Shown here: positions 25,280 through 34,717 of the stretch, in pieces
How the letters are laid out: each line of letters begins with the position of its first letter
Numbering within the stretch: position 1 is the stretch's first letter
Assembly (NCBI RefSeq): GCF_030388325.1
Contig: NZ_CP103794.1
Span: 3,348,001 to 3,412,000, forward strand
Reading direction: 5' to 3'
Length of the DNA: 64,000 bases
Source of the DNA: Flavobacterium johnsoniae
Lineage (GTDB): Bacteria; Bacteroidota; Bacteroidia; Flavobacteriales; Flavobacteriaceae
Notes under the pieces: generated by a model
What the model was told of the DNA's origin: nothing
Databases searched by the model: none
Seen by the model: the letters and a program-made list of their open reading frames with translations, nothing else
Position numbers and translations under genes: made by a program

Positions 25280-25858
25280 ATGAAATTAGAGGAATTATTA
25301 AAAAAGAGAAGTGGAAATGTATGTGAATTAAGCGGTATCGGTGAAAATCTAGTTGCTTATGAAGTTCCGCCTGCTCAAAATAAAGGTGTGGACAGTTGGA
25401 TTTTAATCAATGAGAAATGCCTTCGCCAAATTGAAAAGAAAGAGGAATTGGATGATGTTTTCTGGAAAAATTTTCTATCGACATCTATGTGGAGTGAAGT
25501 GCCGGCCGTACAGGTGGTTTCTTGGCGTCTGCTTAACCGTTTTCGTAATGAAAGCTGGGCTGCTGATGCGCTGGATATGATGTATTTGGAGGATGAAAAT
25601 CTGGAATGGGCAAAAGCAACCGGAGACCATACTGGTGACGGATCTATTAATTTCCATAAAGACAGCAATGGTAATATCCTGCAAAACGGCGACACGGTAA
25701 CGCTTATCAAAGATTTGGATGTAAAAGGCTCGTCTTTAAATGCAAAAGTTGGTACAGCGGTGCGAAATATTCGTTTAGTTCATGACAATCATGAGCAAAT
25801 TGAAGGAAAAATAGACGGGCAGGCAATTGTAATTCTAACTAAATTTGTGAAGAAATAA
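25280..25858 (+). CDS. phnA: PhnA-domain protein
   Basis: A 192-residue protein with a C-terminal PhnA domain, [20 protein letters not shown] then [19 protein letters not shown] and [13 protein letters not shown]. The N-terminal part is a distinctive extension ([28 protein letters not shown]) instead of the usual zinc ribbon pair; a few cysteines (VCELS, KCLRQ) remain. Despite the historical name the family is not required for phosphonate use and its role is open. It is monocistronic. Confidence 0.88.
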   Translation: MKLEELLKKRSGNVCELSGIGENLVAYEVPPAQNKGVDSWILINEKCLRQIEKKEELDDVFWKNFLSTSMWSEVPAVQVVSWRLLNRFRNESWAADALDMMYLEDENLEWAKATGDHTGDGSINFHKDSNGNILQNGDTVTLIKDLDVKGSSLNAKVGTAVRNIRLVHDNHEQIEGKIDGQAIVILTKFVKK

Positions 25859-26001
25859 TATTACTATATGTTTATAGGTTTGCTATAACATAAATGATTA
25901 TAAACCCTTGTATATTAAAATTGTTCTAGATCAGCCCTTTTTCATAAGATGATATTAGAATTAATATATAGAAATGGAAAAGGTTTAAGATTTGATTAAA
26001 G

Positions 26002-26049
26002 AATTCATCCCTGTATTGATTAGGAATATTTATTATATAGGGATGAATT
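26002..26049. terminator. Bidirectional terminator
   Basis: Arms AATTCATCCCT (26002-26012) and AGGGATGAATT (26039-26049) with A/T on both flanks. It separates the rightward phnA from the leftward antiporter gene. Confidence 0.75.
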
Positions 26050-26063
26050 TATTTTGGAAGTTT

Positions 26064-28346
26064 TTATCTTTTTTCGTCTGCAATAATCAATGTTGACGGA
26101 ATATCAGATAACCAGGAACTTTTTGTATTAACCAAATGTCTCCAGCCTTCTGCGCCTATCAGCATAAGGCTTTGCTGAACCAAAAAATCTTTCTCAATTG
26201 TTTGTTTCTTCTTAAATGTAAATTGATTTGGAGTACTCTGTTCAATCGAATGTATTTTTTCCATGGCTGGTAAATCTGCCATTATTTGTCCTTCCACATC
26301 TAGAACTATTATTACTGCAGGGCTATTATAAATAAACTTCTGAATATAAATTACAATCTGATCCCAGTCTTTGGTATCAAATAGTGGAATAAAAATCCGT
26401 GAAGTATCTGTAAAATTTTTATCGATAAAAATACCTACCGGTATTTGCGATTTGGATACTATTTGTCTTGTGCCTTCATCAAAACGTGAGCTGTCAATTA
26501 TATTTTCTTTTCCTGTAACGGTATTGATCAGTTTTTCAGGATTGATCATTCGGGTTGTAAATCCTAGTACTTTACCCAATAAACTGCCCTCGTATATAGA
26601 TTGGCCTAAACCAATCAGAAGTAAATCATAATTACTTTTATTAGCTACATTTACAATTTCATTATCAATGTCTGAAGAGGCTTTAAACATAGTAGTGATA
26701 TGCCTTTTTAGAATTCTTGACTGTTCAATAACATCCTTAAAACTTTCTGTTTCATAAACTTCAGTATCGTAATGATGCAGTTCATCAACAGGCAGCAGGT
26801 GCATGGCCGTAATTTCAGAATTATCTTGTCGTTTATGAGTAAGGCTGTCTGCTAATTTTAATAATGCTTTTGCAGATTCTGGTTTATTAAATGATAATAA
26901 AATTCTATATTTATGGGTCAGCTGCGCATCATTTTTGACCTTGACCTGATCGGATTTAAAAATCCAGTTTATCAAATCTAAGGCTGGTCCTGTCATAAAT
27001 GTAGTTGCCAGAGCCATTATTACCATCATAGAAAATAATTCAGGACTCAATACCCCTAAATCGTACCCAATATTTAACGCAACCAATTCGGTCAATCCCC
27101 TTGTGTTCATTAATGCTCCTATAGATAAGCTGTCTTTCCAGTTCTGTCCTACAAATTTTGCAGCCAAAGCACTGCTGACAAATTTGCCTGCCACGGCAAC
27201 CAGAAAAATAAGTCCGGCAATTTTCCATAAATAAGGCTCGTTTAATAAACCTATTTGTGTTCGAAGTCCCGTAAACACAAAAAATAAAGGAAGCAGGAGA
27301 ACCAAGGCTACATCTTCTACTTTCTCTATAAAAAGATTTCTAAATTTGATGTTCTCAGGCATGATTACCCCAGCTATAAAAGCTCCAAATAAAGCATGAA
27401 TCCCTATTATTTCTGTTAAGTAAGAGGAAAGGACAAGAGTCAGAAAAAATATAGCAACAATTGGTTTGCCTAATTTTTCTTGGTTTGTATATAGATCACC
27501 TATTCGTTTTAAAAATGGGCGAACGACCTTTATCATTAATACAACATATACCAATGCCAAAATAATAGTATAGACAGCACTTGTAAAGGAACCGGCCTTT
27601 ACGACAGCAATAACCACTGCCAATATACACCAGGCAGTAATATCATCAGCCGCCGCACAAGTAATAACGATAGTACCCAATCTGGTCTTGTGTATACCTC
27701 GTTCCTGCACAATTCTTGCCAGGACCGGAAAAGCGGTTATACTCATGGCAATACCGGTAAATAATCCAAAAGAAATAAACTGAACATTCACAGGGGCAAA
27801 CTCATTATATAAAAAATAAGCAAGTCCCATTCCTAAAACAAACGGAATGATGATACTGGCATGACTAATCACTACGGCATCATGGGCTTTATTTCTTAAT
27901 ATTTTCATGTCAATTTCCATCCCTACAATATACATGAAGAGAATTAATCCAATTTGACTCAAGAATTGAAGATTTCCTAAGGATTCCAAAGGGAATAAAA
28001 TTGTGGAAAACCCCGGGAAATACATCCCTATCAGGGAAGGCCCCATTACAATCCCTGCAATCATTTCTCCTATTACTGCGGGCTGTTTTATTTTTATACA
28101 GATCCAGCCGAAAATACGGGCAGCAAAAATGATGGTAACAATTTGTGCCAGCAGCAGCGCCAAAGGATGCTGCAGGTTGTCCAGAAGTGAACTCATAAAT
28201 TCGCTCCAATGACTTTTCTCTGACTTCGGAATAGTGATATTTCTTCCTGTTTCAAGTTTTACACCCAATAAAATAATCCAATACATTAAAATAGAAAATA
28301 CACCAATAATGCCAATGTAAAAGATACTGTTTCTAAATTTTTTCAT
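26064..28346 (-). CDS. CPA2-family cation:proton antiporter with universal-stress domain
   Basis: A 760-residue inner-membrane antiporter. An N-terminal anchor and loop (about 1-50) are followed by a 12-helix Na+/H+ exchanger core (about 55-450) with GEMIAGIVMGPSLIGMYFPG, TAFPVLARIVQERGIHKTRL and AADDITAWCILAVVIAV, the aspartate motif of CPA2 transporters. ALFGAFIAGVIMPEN and NTRGLTELVALNIGYDLGVL follow. The C-terminal about 290 residues (from HKYRILLSFNKPESA) form UspA-like domains. It is expected to exchange Na+ or K+ for protons, gated by the cytoplasmic domains. No FNR-type site is seen upstream. Confidence 0.93.
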   Translation of the reverse strand: MKKFRNSIFYIGIIGVFSILMYWIILLGVKLETGRNITIPKSEKSHWSEFMSSLLDNLQHPLALLLAQIVTIIFAARIFGWICIKIKQPAVIGEMIAGIVMGPSLIGMYFPGFSTILFPLESLGNLQFLSQIGLILFMYIVGMEIDMKILRNKAHDAVVISHASIIIPFVLGMGLAYFLYNEFAPVNVQFISFGLFTGIAMSITAFPVLARIVQERGIHKTRLGTIVITCAAADDITAWCILAVVIAVVKAGSFTSAVYTIILALVYVVLMIKVVRPFLKRIGDLYTNQEKLGKPIVAIFFLTLVLSSYLTEIIGIHALFGAFIAGVIMPENIKFRNLFIEKVEDVALVLLLPLFFVFTGLRTQIGLLNEPYLWKIAGLIFLVAVAGKFVSSALAAKFVGQNWKDSLSIGALMNTRGLTELVALNIGYDLGVLSPELFSMMVIMALATTFMTGPALDLINWIFKSDQVKVKNDAQLTHKYRILLSFNKPESAKALLKLADSLTHKRQDNSEITAMHLLPVDELHHYDTEVYETESFKDVIEQSRILKRHITTMFKASSDIDNEIVNVANKSNYDLLLIGLGQSIYEGSLLGKVLGFTTRMINPEKLINTVTGKENIIDSSRFDEGTRQIVSKSQIPVGIFIDKNFTDTSRIFIPLFDTKDWDQIVIYIQKFIYNSPAVIIVLDVEGQIMADLPAMEKIHSIEQSTPNQFTFKKKQTIEKDFLVQQSLMLIGAEGWRHLVNTKSSWLSDIPSTLIIADEKR

Positions 28347-28556
28347 TTAACTTTTTTGTCTAATCGTCATTTGGCTAAGCTTTAATTTTTAATCTGATTC
28401 ATAAAATTAAATTAGATAATTGCATTACACTTTGCAAAACTTAGCGTATTTTTTTTAAATTAATCAATACTTTTAGAGTTGGCAGGCTTTAAAAATGATT
28501 GGCCTTTCTACTAATTTAGAGCAATTTTTAATTGATTTTATATAACTTAAAGTTCT

Positions 28557-29798
28557 TTATTTTTTAAATATGATTGCTGCAATATGCCCCCCAAATCCAA
28601 ATGTATTATTGAGCCCATATTTAATTTTTTTACTGATTGATTTTCCTATGACAATATTTAAGTCATCAGAGATTAAAGGATCCAGATTTTGAACATTTAT
28701 GGTGCCGGGAACAATATCATTTTTAACAGCTAAAATAGTAATGATACTTTCGATTGCACCTGCGGCACCCAGTAAATGTCCTGTCATTGATTTTGTGGCA
28801 CTTATCGATACCGGTAAATCGCCAAAAATAGTGTGTATGGCCTTAAGTTCACTAAGATCTCCCTGAGGTGTAGAAGTAGCATGGGCATTAATATAGTCGA
28901 TATCCGATGTGTCAATATTGGCTTCTGTCAGTGCATTGTTAATTCCTATTGATGCTCCATAGCCATCAGGGTGAGTACCGGTAAGATGGTATGCATCAGC
29001 TGCCATTCCGCCTGCAACCATTTCACCGTATATTTTTGCACCACGGTTCACAGCATGATCGTAGTCCTCTAAAATTAGGGCTCCGGCTCCTTCTGCTGCT
29101 ACAAAACCATCTCTGTCCTTATCAAATGGTCTTGAAGCCTGTTCTGGATTAGCATTATTTTTTGAAAGGGCATGAGAAGCGTTGAACCCGCCAATAGAAG
29201 AAGGTGATATTGCGGCTTCGGAACCTCCTGTGATAATGATTTTTGCTTTCCCCAGACGAATAGTGTCAAAAGCACAGATTATTGCAGTGCTTGATGAAGC
29301 ACATGCTGAAACTGTTGCATAATTTGGCCCATGAAGCTTATGTTTTATGGATATAACGCCAGCAGCAATGTTTACTATGATTTTAGGAATAAAATAAGGA
29401 TTAAAGTGTGGTGTTCCATCCCCGGAATTAAACTCCGTTAATTCTTTTTCAAAAGTAGTTATTCCACCATATCCCGATGCCCAGATAACACCAATTTCTG
29501 AGCGGGTTTCTTCATCCATGACTGAAAAATTCAAGTTTGCATCCGTTATAGCCTGCTCGCTGGCAGCGATGGCATATTGGGTAAACAAATCAAACTTTTT
29601 AATTTCTTTTTTATCCATGTAAAGCTCAGGATTGAAATCTTTTACCTCACAAGCGAAGTTTGTCTTAAATTTTGATGCATCAAATTTAGTAATTGGCGCG
29701 CTGCCGCTTTCTCCCTGAACTATTTTCCTCCAGAATTCTGCCACTGTATTTCCTAGAGGACTGATAACCCCCATGCCAGTTATGGCTACTCTTTTCAT
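28557..29798 (-). CDS. fabF: Beta-ketoacyl-ACP synthase II
   Basis: A 413-residue KAS II elongating acyl-ACP with malonyl-ACP. The catalytic triad is visible: Cys in ATVSACASSSTAII, His in NAHATSTPQGD, His in KSMTGHLLGAAGA. Substrate-pocket motifs such as PFDKDRDGFVAAEGA are present. It starts MKRVAITGMGVISPLG and is full length. Being outside the fab operon and near acyl-CoA thiolases and an alpha-oxoamine synthase, it is probably a second, condition-specific copy. The 203 bases to the upstream thiolase stop leave room for its own promoter, but no FNR-type site is visible. Confidence 0.94.
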   Translation of the reverse strand: MKRVAITGMGVISPLGNTVAEFWRKIVQGESGSAPITKFDASKFKTNFACEVKDFNPELYMDKKEIKKFDLFTQYAIAASEQAITDANLNFSVMDEETRSEIGVIWASGYGGITTFEKELTEFNSGDGTPHFNPYFIPKIIVNIAAGVISIKHKLHGPNYATVSACASSSTAIICAFDTIRLGKAKIIITGGSEAAISPSSIGGFNASHALSKNNANPEQASRPFDKDRDGFVAAEGAGALILEDYDHAVNRGAKIYGEMVAGGMAADAYHLTGTHPDGYGASIGINNALTEANIDTSDIDYINAHATSTPQGDLSELKAIHTIFGDLPVSISATKSMTGHLLGAAGAIESIITILAVKNDIVPGTINVQNLDPLISDDLNIVIGKSISKKIKYGLNNTFGFGGHIAAIIFKK

Positions 29799-30001
29799 AT
29801 TTGCAATTTTTAATAATTTATTTAAAAGGTTATTTCTCTTAAAGTCATACAGTAGTTAAATTAGCCAAGAAAACAGTATTTCTTATCATAAATATGTTTT
29901 GCTCAGCTAACATGATTGTTTTCTTGAATAGCTGGTTTTTCTATTTATAATCACGCCTTGGGAAGCTAAATACTCTCAAGTATAATTGTTTTGGATTATC
30001 T

Positions 30002-31222
30002 TTAGTAATTAGATTTTTTAAAATAATTGCAGAGGCTCCACCATCTGCGTTTTAGATTTTCTATAACAATTACTGAAGCATCACCATCTGCGCTGCAGAT
30101 TGCAGCTACTCCATATTTGCCGTCTTCTTGTGTCAAAACAGAAATTAATGTTGTAATGATTCCTGCTCCTGAAGTACAAATAGAATGACCAGCAGCGATA
30201 CTTCCTCCATAAGCGTTAATTTTTTCAGGATTTAATCCTAATCTTTTTTGTCTGGCAAGTACTCCCGCTGCATAGGGTTCATTGATTTCAAAATAATCAA
30301 TTTTCCCCAAAGTGAGACCTGCCTGCTGCAGTACTTTATGAATAACAATATCGGGGGTAGTGGTGAGCCATTCTGAAGCCTTCGAGGTATCAGCATAACT
30401 AAGTATCTTTGCAATTGGGACTAAATTATGCAGCTCTAAAGCTTTCTTTGATACTAAAATTAAAGCGGCCGCCCCATCATTTAAATTACTTATATCAGGA
30501 GCCCTGACGATATTATTTTGCTCAAAAACAGATTGAAATCTATCTATTTTTTCAGGAATTATTTGATTACTATTTTCATCATCTGAAATGGTAACAAATC
30601 CTGTTTTTTGTTTAATTTTAATTGGAATAATTTCTTTATTGAATTTGCCAGCCTGAGAAGCAGCCCTTGCTTTTGCGTAACAAGAGTGTACAAATTTGTT
30701 CTGATCCTCTAAGGTTAAATTATATTTCCTGGTATATAATTCAGTCAGCTGTCCCATATCGGGATCATTGCAGGTATTAATATGCTGGTCATTGAGCAGC
30801 TTGTCAGTAAGATTAGTGTGTTCTGACTTATTTTTATTTCTCTTCAAAGAGGAAGGGGATATATTACTCATGCTTTCTGTACTGCCTGTAATCACGATGT
30901 TTTCTATTCCTGATTGAATCTGTTCAATGCCCAGCATTACAGCTTTCATTCCTGAAGTACAGACTTTGTCAATTTTTATGCAGTTTAATTTACTTGAAAT
31001 CCCTGAGGATTCGGATGTTTGTCCTACAGAGGACTCATCAAGATTGACAGAAAATAAATTCCCCATATAGACAGAGTCAATATCTCTTGATGTTAAACTT
31101 GTTTCGTTTAGAGCGCCATTAATAGCAATTTGCCCTAGCTGAAAAGCTGAAAAATCGGACAGATTCCCAAGAAACCCTCCGATAGGGGTTCTTTTAGCAG
31201 CTACTATAAATACTTCTTCCAT
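30002..31222 (-). CDS. Divergent acetyl-CoA acetyltransferase with duplicated 3' end
   Basis: Thiolase-fold protein of 406 residues, paralogous to the canonical gene at 34718. The acylated Cys (IDKVCTSGMKAV), the His (AAGHSICTSGAG, usually GHPLGCSGAR) and the final Cys (AAICSADGDAS, usually CNGGGGAS) are kept. The glycine-rich loops are degenerate and NEAF has become NEPY. The C terminus is aberrant: a 43-bp imperfect tandem duplication (30006-30048 and 30049-30091, about 74 percent identical) puts the end in a different frame, giving RRWWSLCNYF. The second unit read in the other frame encodes the canonical-looking ADGGASAIIL. Activity is uncertain. Confidence 0.85.
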   Translation of the reverse strand: MEEVFIVAAKRTPIGGFLGNLSDFSAFQLGQIAINGALNETSLTSRDIDSVYMGNLFSVNLDESSVGQTSESSGISSKLNCIKIDKVCTSGMKAVMLGIEQIQSGIENIVITGSTESMSNISPSSLKRNKNKSEHTNLTDKLLNDQHINTCNDPDMGQLTELYTRKYNLTLEDQNKFVHSCYAKARAASQAGKFNKEIIPIKIKQKTGFVTISDDENSNQIIPEKIDRFQSVFEQNNIVRAPDISNLNDGAAALILVSKKALELHNLVPIAKILSYADTSKASEWLTTTPDIVIHKVLQQAGLTLGKIDYFEINEPYAAGVLARQKRLGLNPEKINAYGGSIAAGHSICTSGAGIITTLISVLTQEDGKYGVAAICSADGDASVIVIENLKRRWWSLCNYFKKSNY

Positions 31223-31394
31223 AAATTAAACTGCAGCTTGGATATATTTAAAATAAATCAACTGTTAACTGAAAGAAAAGGCACCATTACACATTGTTAA
31301 TACATTAGGTTTTTTTAACTCAAAAAAAAAGAAACCACAGGTACAGATTTAACCAATGAGAGAAACATTATGATTTAATAATGCCTTTTTCTTA

Positions 31395-32096
31395 TTATAA
31401 ATCGGTTACTTTGAGGTCTAAAAATTCCAATAAAGGATATCTGTTTTTTATGTAAATCCTTCGTTTGTCAATTTCAATAATTCCGTCTTCTTTAAATTGT
31501 TTAAGGCTTCTTCCCAGACTTTCCTGTGATGTGCCGATAATATTTGCCAAATCATCACGAGTTAAATCAATCCCCTTGGGTTTTTCAGAATTTTGATTGA
31601 ATCTGTTTTCCAGAAGAAGTAAAAATATTGCTAATCTGGTATTTTGATTTTTTTGTGCCAGTACAGCAATTGTATTGGCAAGAACCCCAAACTCGTGACC
31701 AATGTTTTTTATAAAAGTTTGCTGCAGAGAAGGAATATCTTTTAATAATTTTAAAAAATCATCCTTAGCAATGAAGTTCACTTCTAAATCTTCTAATGCC
31801 TCACAAGAGTCCTGATATCGCTCTTCACCCAGCAATGCATGGTATCCCAGTACATCACCATCAGTATAGATGTAAAAAATCTGCTCATCTCCGCTAAAGC
31901 CGCGTTTGAATTTTTTGGCTTTACCCTTTTTTATTTGGAAAATACCGGTAGGGATTCCCTGTTCGTAAAAAAGCGTATTCCCTTTTTTGATGGTAAGGGG
32001 TTCCATAACACTGCATACTGATTTGTTTTCCTCAGGGGTTAATCCTTGGAAAAGCAGGTTGCTCTGAAAATCAAATTGGGTAAAAAAATCTTTCAT
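31395..32096 (-). CDS. Crp/Fnr-family regulator (FNR-like recognition helix), near-leaderless
   Basis: A 233-residue regulator with a cNMP-like roll (GNTLFYEQGIPTGIFQIKKG, SGDEQIFYIYTDGDVLGYHA) and HTH LTRDDLANIIGTSQESLGRS. The recognition helix keeps the Glu and Arg (ExxxR) that read TTGAT in FNR. There is no N-terminal FeS cysteine cluster, so oxygen would be sensed indirectly if at all. A longer frame (to 32120) is rejected because the -7 element TACATTTG (minus strand, 32101-32108) falls inside it; MKDFFTQFDF at 32096 leaves about 5 bases, so the message may be leaderless. Divergent from icd. Confidence 0.88.
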   Translation of the reverse strand: MKDFFTQFDFQSNLLFQGLTPEENKSVCSVMEPLTIKKGNTLFYEQGIPTGIFQIKKGKAKKFKRGFSGDEQIFYIYTDGDVLGYHALLGEERYQDSCEALEDLEVNFIAKDDFLKLLKDIPSLQQTFIKNIGHEFGVLANTIAVLAQKNQNTRLAIFLLLLENRFNQNSEKPKGIDLTRDDLANIIGTSQESLGRSLKQFKEDGIIEIDKRRIYIKNRYPLLEFLDLKVTDL

Positions 32097-32153
32097 ACGG
32101 CAAATGTAACAAATAAGCATAACATATAGTAGTATTATTTATAACAAATGTTA

Positions 32154-32161
32154 TATATTTG
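32154..32161 (+). promoter_or_regulatory. -7 element TATATTTG upstream of icd, within inverted repeat
   Basis: TAnnTTTG match 118 bases before icd. It overlaps the right arm of an inverted repeat AACAAAT (32143-32149) / ATTTGTT (32157-32163), a possible operator in the divergent region shared with the Crp/Fnr gene. Confidence 0.45.
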
Positions 32162-32278
32162 TTGAAAATATAAAAAGGCTGATTTTATTGAAATTATGAT
32201 AGAATTGTTTTTTTTTACTAGAAGAAAAACTAAAAACGGAAATAGATTAAAAAAGTAACTATATAAGTAAATAAAATT

Positions 32279-33499
32279 ATGACAGAAAATAAGATCAGTA
32301 TTCAAAATGGAAAATTATATGTTCCCTCTTACCCTATAATTCCTTTCATTGAAGGAGACGGCATAGGAGCGGACATTTGGAAAGCCTCAAAATTAGTTTT
32401 TGATGCAGCCGTAGAGAAGGCTTATGGCGGCGACAGAAGGATTCAATGGAAAGAAATATATGCAGGGGAAAAAGCTTTTGAAAAAACAGGAAATTGGCTG
32501 CCAGATGAAACAATTGAGGATATCAAAGAATATTTAGTAGCTATCAAAGGACCGCTTACAACACCAGTTGGGGGAGGAATGAGATCCCTTAATGTTGCTT
32601 TGAGACAAAAACTTGATTTATATGCCTGTGTCAGACCTGTAAGATGGTATCAGGGAGTTCCGTCTCCGGTAAAAGAACCAGAAAAAGTAGATATGATTAT
32701 TTTCAGGGAAAACACTGAAGATATCTATGCTGGTATAGAATGGATGGCTGGCACACCAGAATTAGAGAAGGTTAAGAATTTTTTAATCAATGAGATGGAG
32801 GTTAAAGATATTCGATTCCCTGATACTACTTCAATAGGAATAAAACCAGTTTCAAAAGAAGGTACAGAACGCCTTGTTAGAGAAGCCCTTAAATATGCTG
32901 TAGAGAACAAGAAAAACTCTGTAACTATAGTACATAAAGGGAACATCATGAAATTCACTGAAGGTAAATTTAAGGAGTGGGGGTATCAATTGGCCAAAGA
33001 TGAATTTGGAGCTAAAGATTACGAGGGCGGACCTTGGCAGGTTATTGATAAATATGGGCATCAAGTAATTGTAAAAGATGTAATAGCCGATGCTTTTCTG
33101 CAGCAAATTATTTTAAGGCCCGAGCAGTATGATGTAATAGCTACACTAAATCTTAACGGGGACTATATCTCTGATGCTTTGGCTGCTATAGTTGGGGGAA
33201 TAGGGATCGCTCCGGGAGCGAACATTAATTACACAACCGGGGTTTCCATATTTGAAGCTACACACGGAACTGCTCCTAAATATAAAGATCAGGATAAGGT
33301 GAATCCTTCTTCGGAAATTCTTTCAGGAGTTATGATGCTGGAATATCTTGGCTGGCAGGATGCTGCTGATTTAATTGTAAAAGGAATTAATGGTGCAATT
33401 AATAAAAAGACGGTAACTTATGATTTTGAACGTTTGATGGATGGGGCTACTTTACTTAAATGCTCTGAATTTGGTCAGGCCATTATAAATAATATGTAA
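32279..33499 (+). CDS. icd: NADP-dependent isocitrate dehydrogenase, dimeric type
   Basis: Oxidative decarboxylation of isocitrate to 2-oxoglutarate in the TCA cycle. Full-length dimeric enzyme (406 residues) with the substrate motif [20 protein letters not shown], including the regulatory serine position. Also seen are [12 protein letters not shown], the catalytic [14 protein letters not shown], and [15 protein letters not shown], whose Lys-Tyr pair marks NADP preference. Many flavobacteria use a monomeric 740-residue IDH, so this may be an additional isozyme (recalled, to check). Its stop overlaps the DUF983 start by one base. Confidence 0.95.
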   Translation: MTENKISIQNGKLYVPSYPIIPFIEGDGIGADIWKASKLVFDAAVEKAYGGDRRIQWKEIYAGEKAFEKTGNWLPDETIEDIKEYLVAIKGPLTTPVGGGMRSLNVALRQKLDLYACVRPVRWYQGVPSPVKEPEKVDMIIFRENTEDIYAGIEWMAGTPELEKVKNFLINEMEVKDIRFPDTTSIGIKPVSKEGTERLVREALKYAVENKKNSVTIVHKGNIMKFTEGKFKEWGYQLAKDEFGAKDYEGGPWQVIDKYGHQVIVKDVIADAFLQQIILRPEQYDVIATLNLNGDYISDALAAIVGGIGIAPGANINYTTGVSIFEATHGTAPKYKDQDKVNPSSEILSGVMMLEYLGWQDAADLIVKGINGAINKKTVTYDFERLMDGATLLKCSEFGQAIINNM

Positions 33500-33888
33500 T
33501 GAATTCAAGAATAGAGTTATATTATATATTTAAACTTAAATGTCCCAGATGTCATAACGGGAATTTATTTACTAATCCGGGACTGTTTGTCATGAGAGGA
33601 TTTCTTAAAATGCCAGAAAGATGCAAAAAATGTAATCAAGATTTTAGGATAGAACCTGAGTTTTATTCAACTGCCTTATGGATTGGTTTCCCAATAGTAC
33701 TGATTGTTTTTGTACCTCTGCTATTTTTCGGGTTATATTTAAATGAGAATTATGAAATTTCTTTAAAGGTAATACTGCCGATTTTCCTGATTTTATGTTT
33801 TTTATTGCAAATCCCAATAATGCGAATATCTAGGGCAATTTTGCTTCATTTAACTTTTAAATATTTTGGAGGGCACAAAAAAGGGTAA
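33499..33888 (+). CDS. DUF983 membrane protein (1)
   Basis: A 129-residue protein with an N-terminal double zinc ribbon (LKCPRCHNGNLF and PERCKKCNQDFRIEPEFY) and two membrane segments (IVLIVFVPLLFFGLYL, VILPIFLILCFLLQIPI). The family is DUF983, function unknown. The start overlaps the icd stop (TAATG), so translation is coupled. A second DUF983 gene follows 317 bases later. Confidence 0.9.
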   Translation: MNSRIELYYIFKLKCPRCHNGNLFTNPGLFVMRGFLKMPERCKKCNQDFRIEPEFYSTALWIGFPIVLIVFVPLLFFGLYLNENYEISLKVILPIFLILCFLLQIPIMRISRAILLHLTFKYFGGHKKG

Positions 33889-34204
33889 TTTTACTCAAAA
33901 ATTGTAAACTATTATATATTACGGGAAAGAATTCAAAAAGATTATTCAGAAATAAAAGCATCTTTTTGATTAAGAGAGCCTATTAAAAAGGATAGGCAGG
34001 CAGAGTTAGTGACGCTCAAAAATAATAGAACAGTTATGTCAGGTAAATATTGGTCAGTTAAACTAAAACGGAGGATTTTATGGTTCTGCTTAAAGTTCCT
34101 TCGTCTTTTAAATAGATAAGCCTTGCAGGTTTTTTTAGTATATACATAAGTTTTAAAATTAAACCACAGCTCATGGACCTGAGCTTAAAATCGATTATCA
34201 TTAG
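33889..34204. other. Gap between two DUF983 genes
   Basis: 316 bases. A 27-codon frame preceded by no RBS is present at 34036-34119 but is not convincing. No terminator or FNR-type site was seen. Confidence 0.4.
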
Positions 34205-34591
34205 ATGAAAAAAGGATCTAAATTAAATAGTATCGTAACAGGGAGCTGCCCTAAATGCCAGAATGAGAATATGTATTTGGATAAAAATCTACTGCATTTA
34301 GGTTCCGTTTTAAAAATGCACGAGAAATGCAGCCATTGCGGACTAAGATATCAAATAGAGCCTTCTTTCTTTTTTGGCGCAATGTATGTAAGTTATGGAT
34401 TGAATGTTGGTGTAGGAATTGCAACTTTCATCATTTCATATCTTATTTTTGAGTCCAGTATAAAAACATCGTTTATTGCAATTATTGTAGTACTGATTAT
34501 TTTATTTCCAGTATTGCTGAGATTATCCAGAAATATTTACATTAATATGTTTATCTCCTATGATCCAAAAGCAGCTATAAAAGAGAATTAG
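34205..34591 (+). CDS. DUF983 membrane protein (2)
   Basis: A 128-residue DUF983 protein with GSCPKCQNENMYL and HEKCSHCGLRYQIEPSFFF zinc-binding pairs and two membrane segments (LNVGVGIATFIISYLIFE, FIAIIVVLIILFPVLLRL). It is clearly related to the product of 33499-33888, suggesting tandem duplication. Role unknown. It ends before a bidirectional terminator. Confidence 0.9.
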   Translation: MKKGSKLNSIVTGSCPKCQNENMYLDKNLLHLGSVLKMHEKCSHCGLRYQIEPSFFFGAMYVSYGLNVGVGIATFIISYLIFESSIKTSFIAIIVVLIILFPVLLRLSRNIYINMFISYDPKAAIKEN

Positions 34592-34615
34592 TTAAAAAAA
34601 AAACACCTAACTTAG

Positions 34616-34648
34616 AAAAGGGAGAGTCTTTAATTACTCTTCCCTTTT
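34616..34648. terminator. Bidirectional terminator
   Basis: Arms AAAAGGGAGAGT and ACTCTTCCCTTTT with one bulged base and an 8-nt loop, lying between convergent genes (DUF983 and thiolase). Confidence 0.8.
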
Positions 34649-34717
34649 AAAAATTAGTCATCAGAACATTGGGGATATTCTTTAGTTTTTCGAATTTATG
34701 ATAGTGTACTATTGATA

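Noticed and set aside
30002..31222. Divergent thiolase called as a pseudogene
   Set aside because: Catalytic Cys, His and Cys are retained and the frame is open; only the last residues are disturbed.
34036..34119. 27-codon frame between the DUF983 genes
   Set aside because: Not conserved in the window and with unremarkable composition; chance frame in A+T-rich DNA cannot be excluded.
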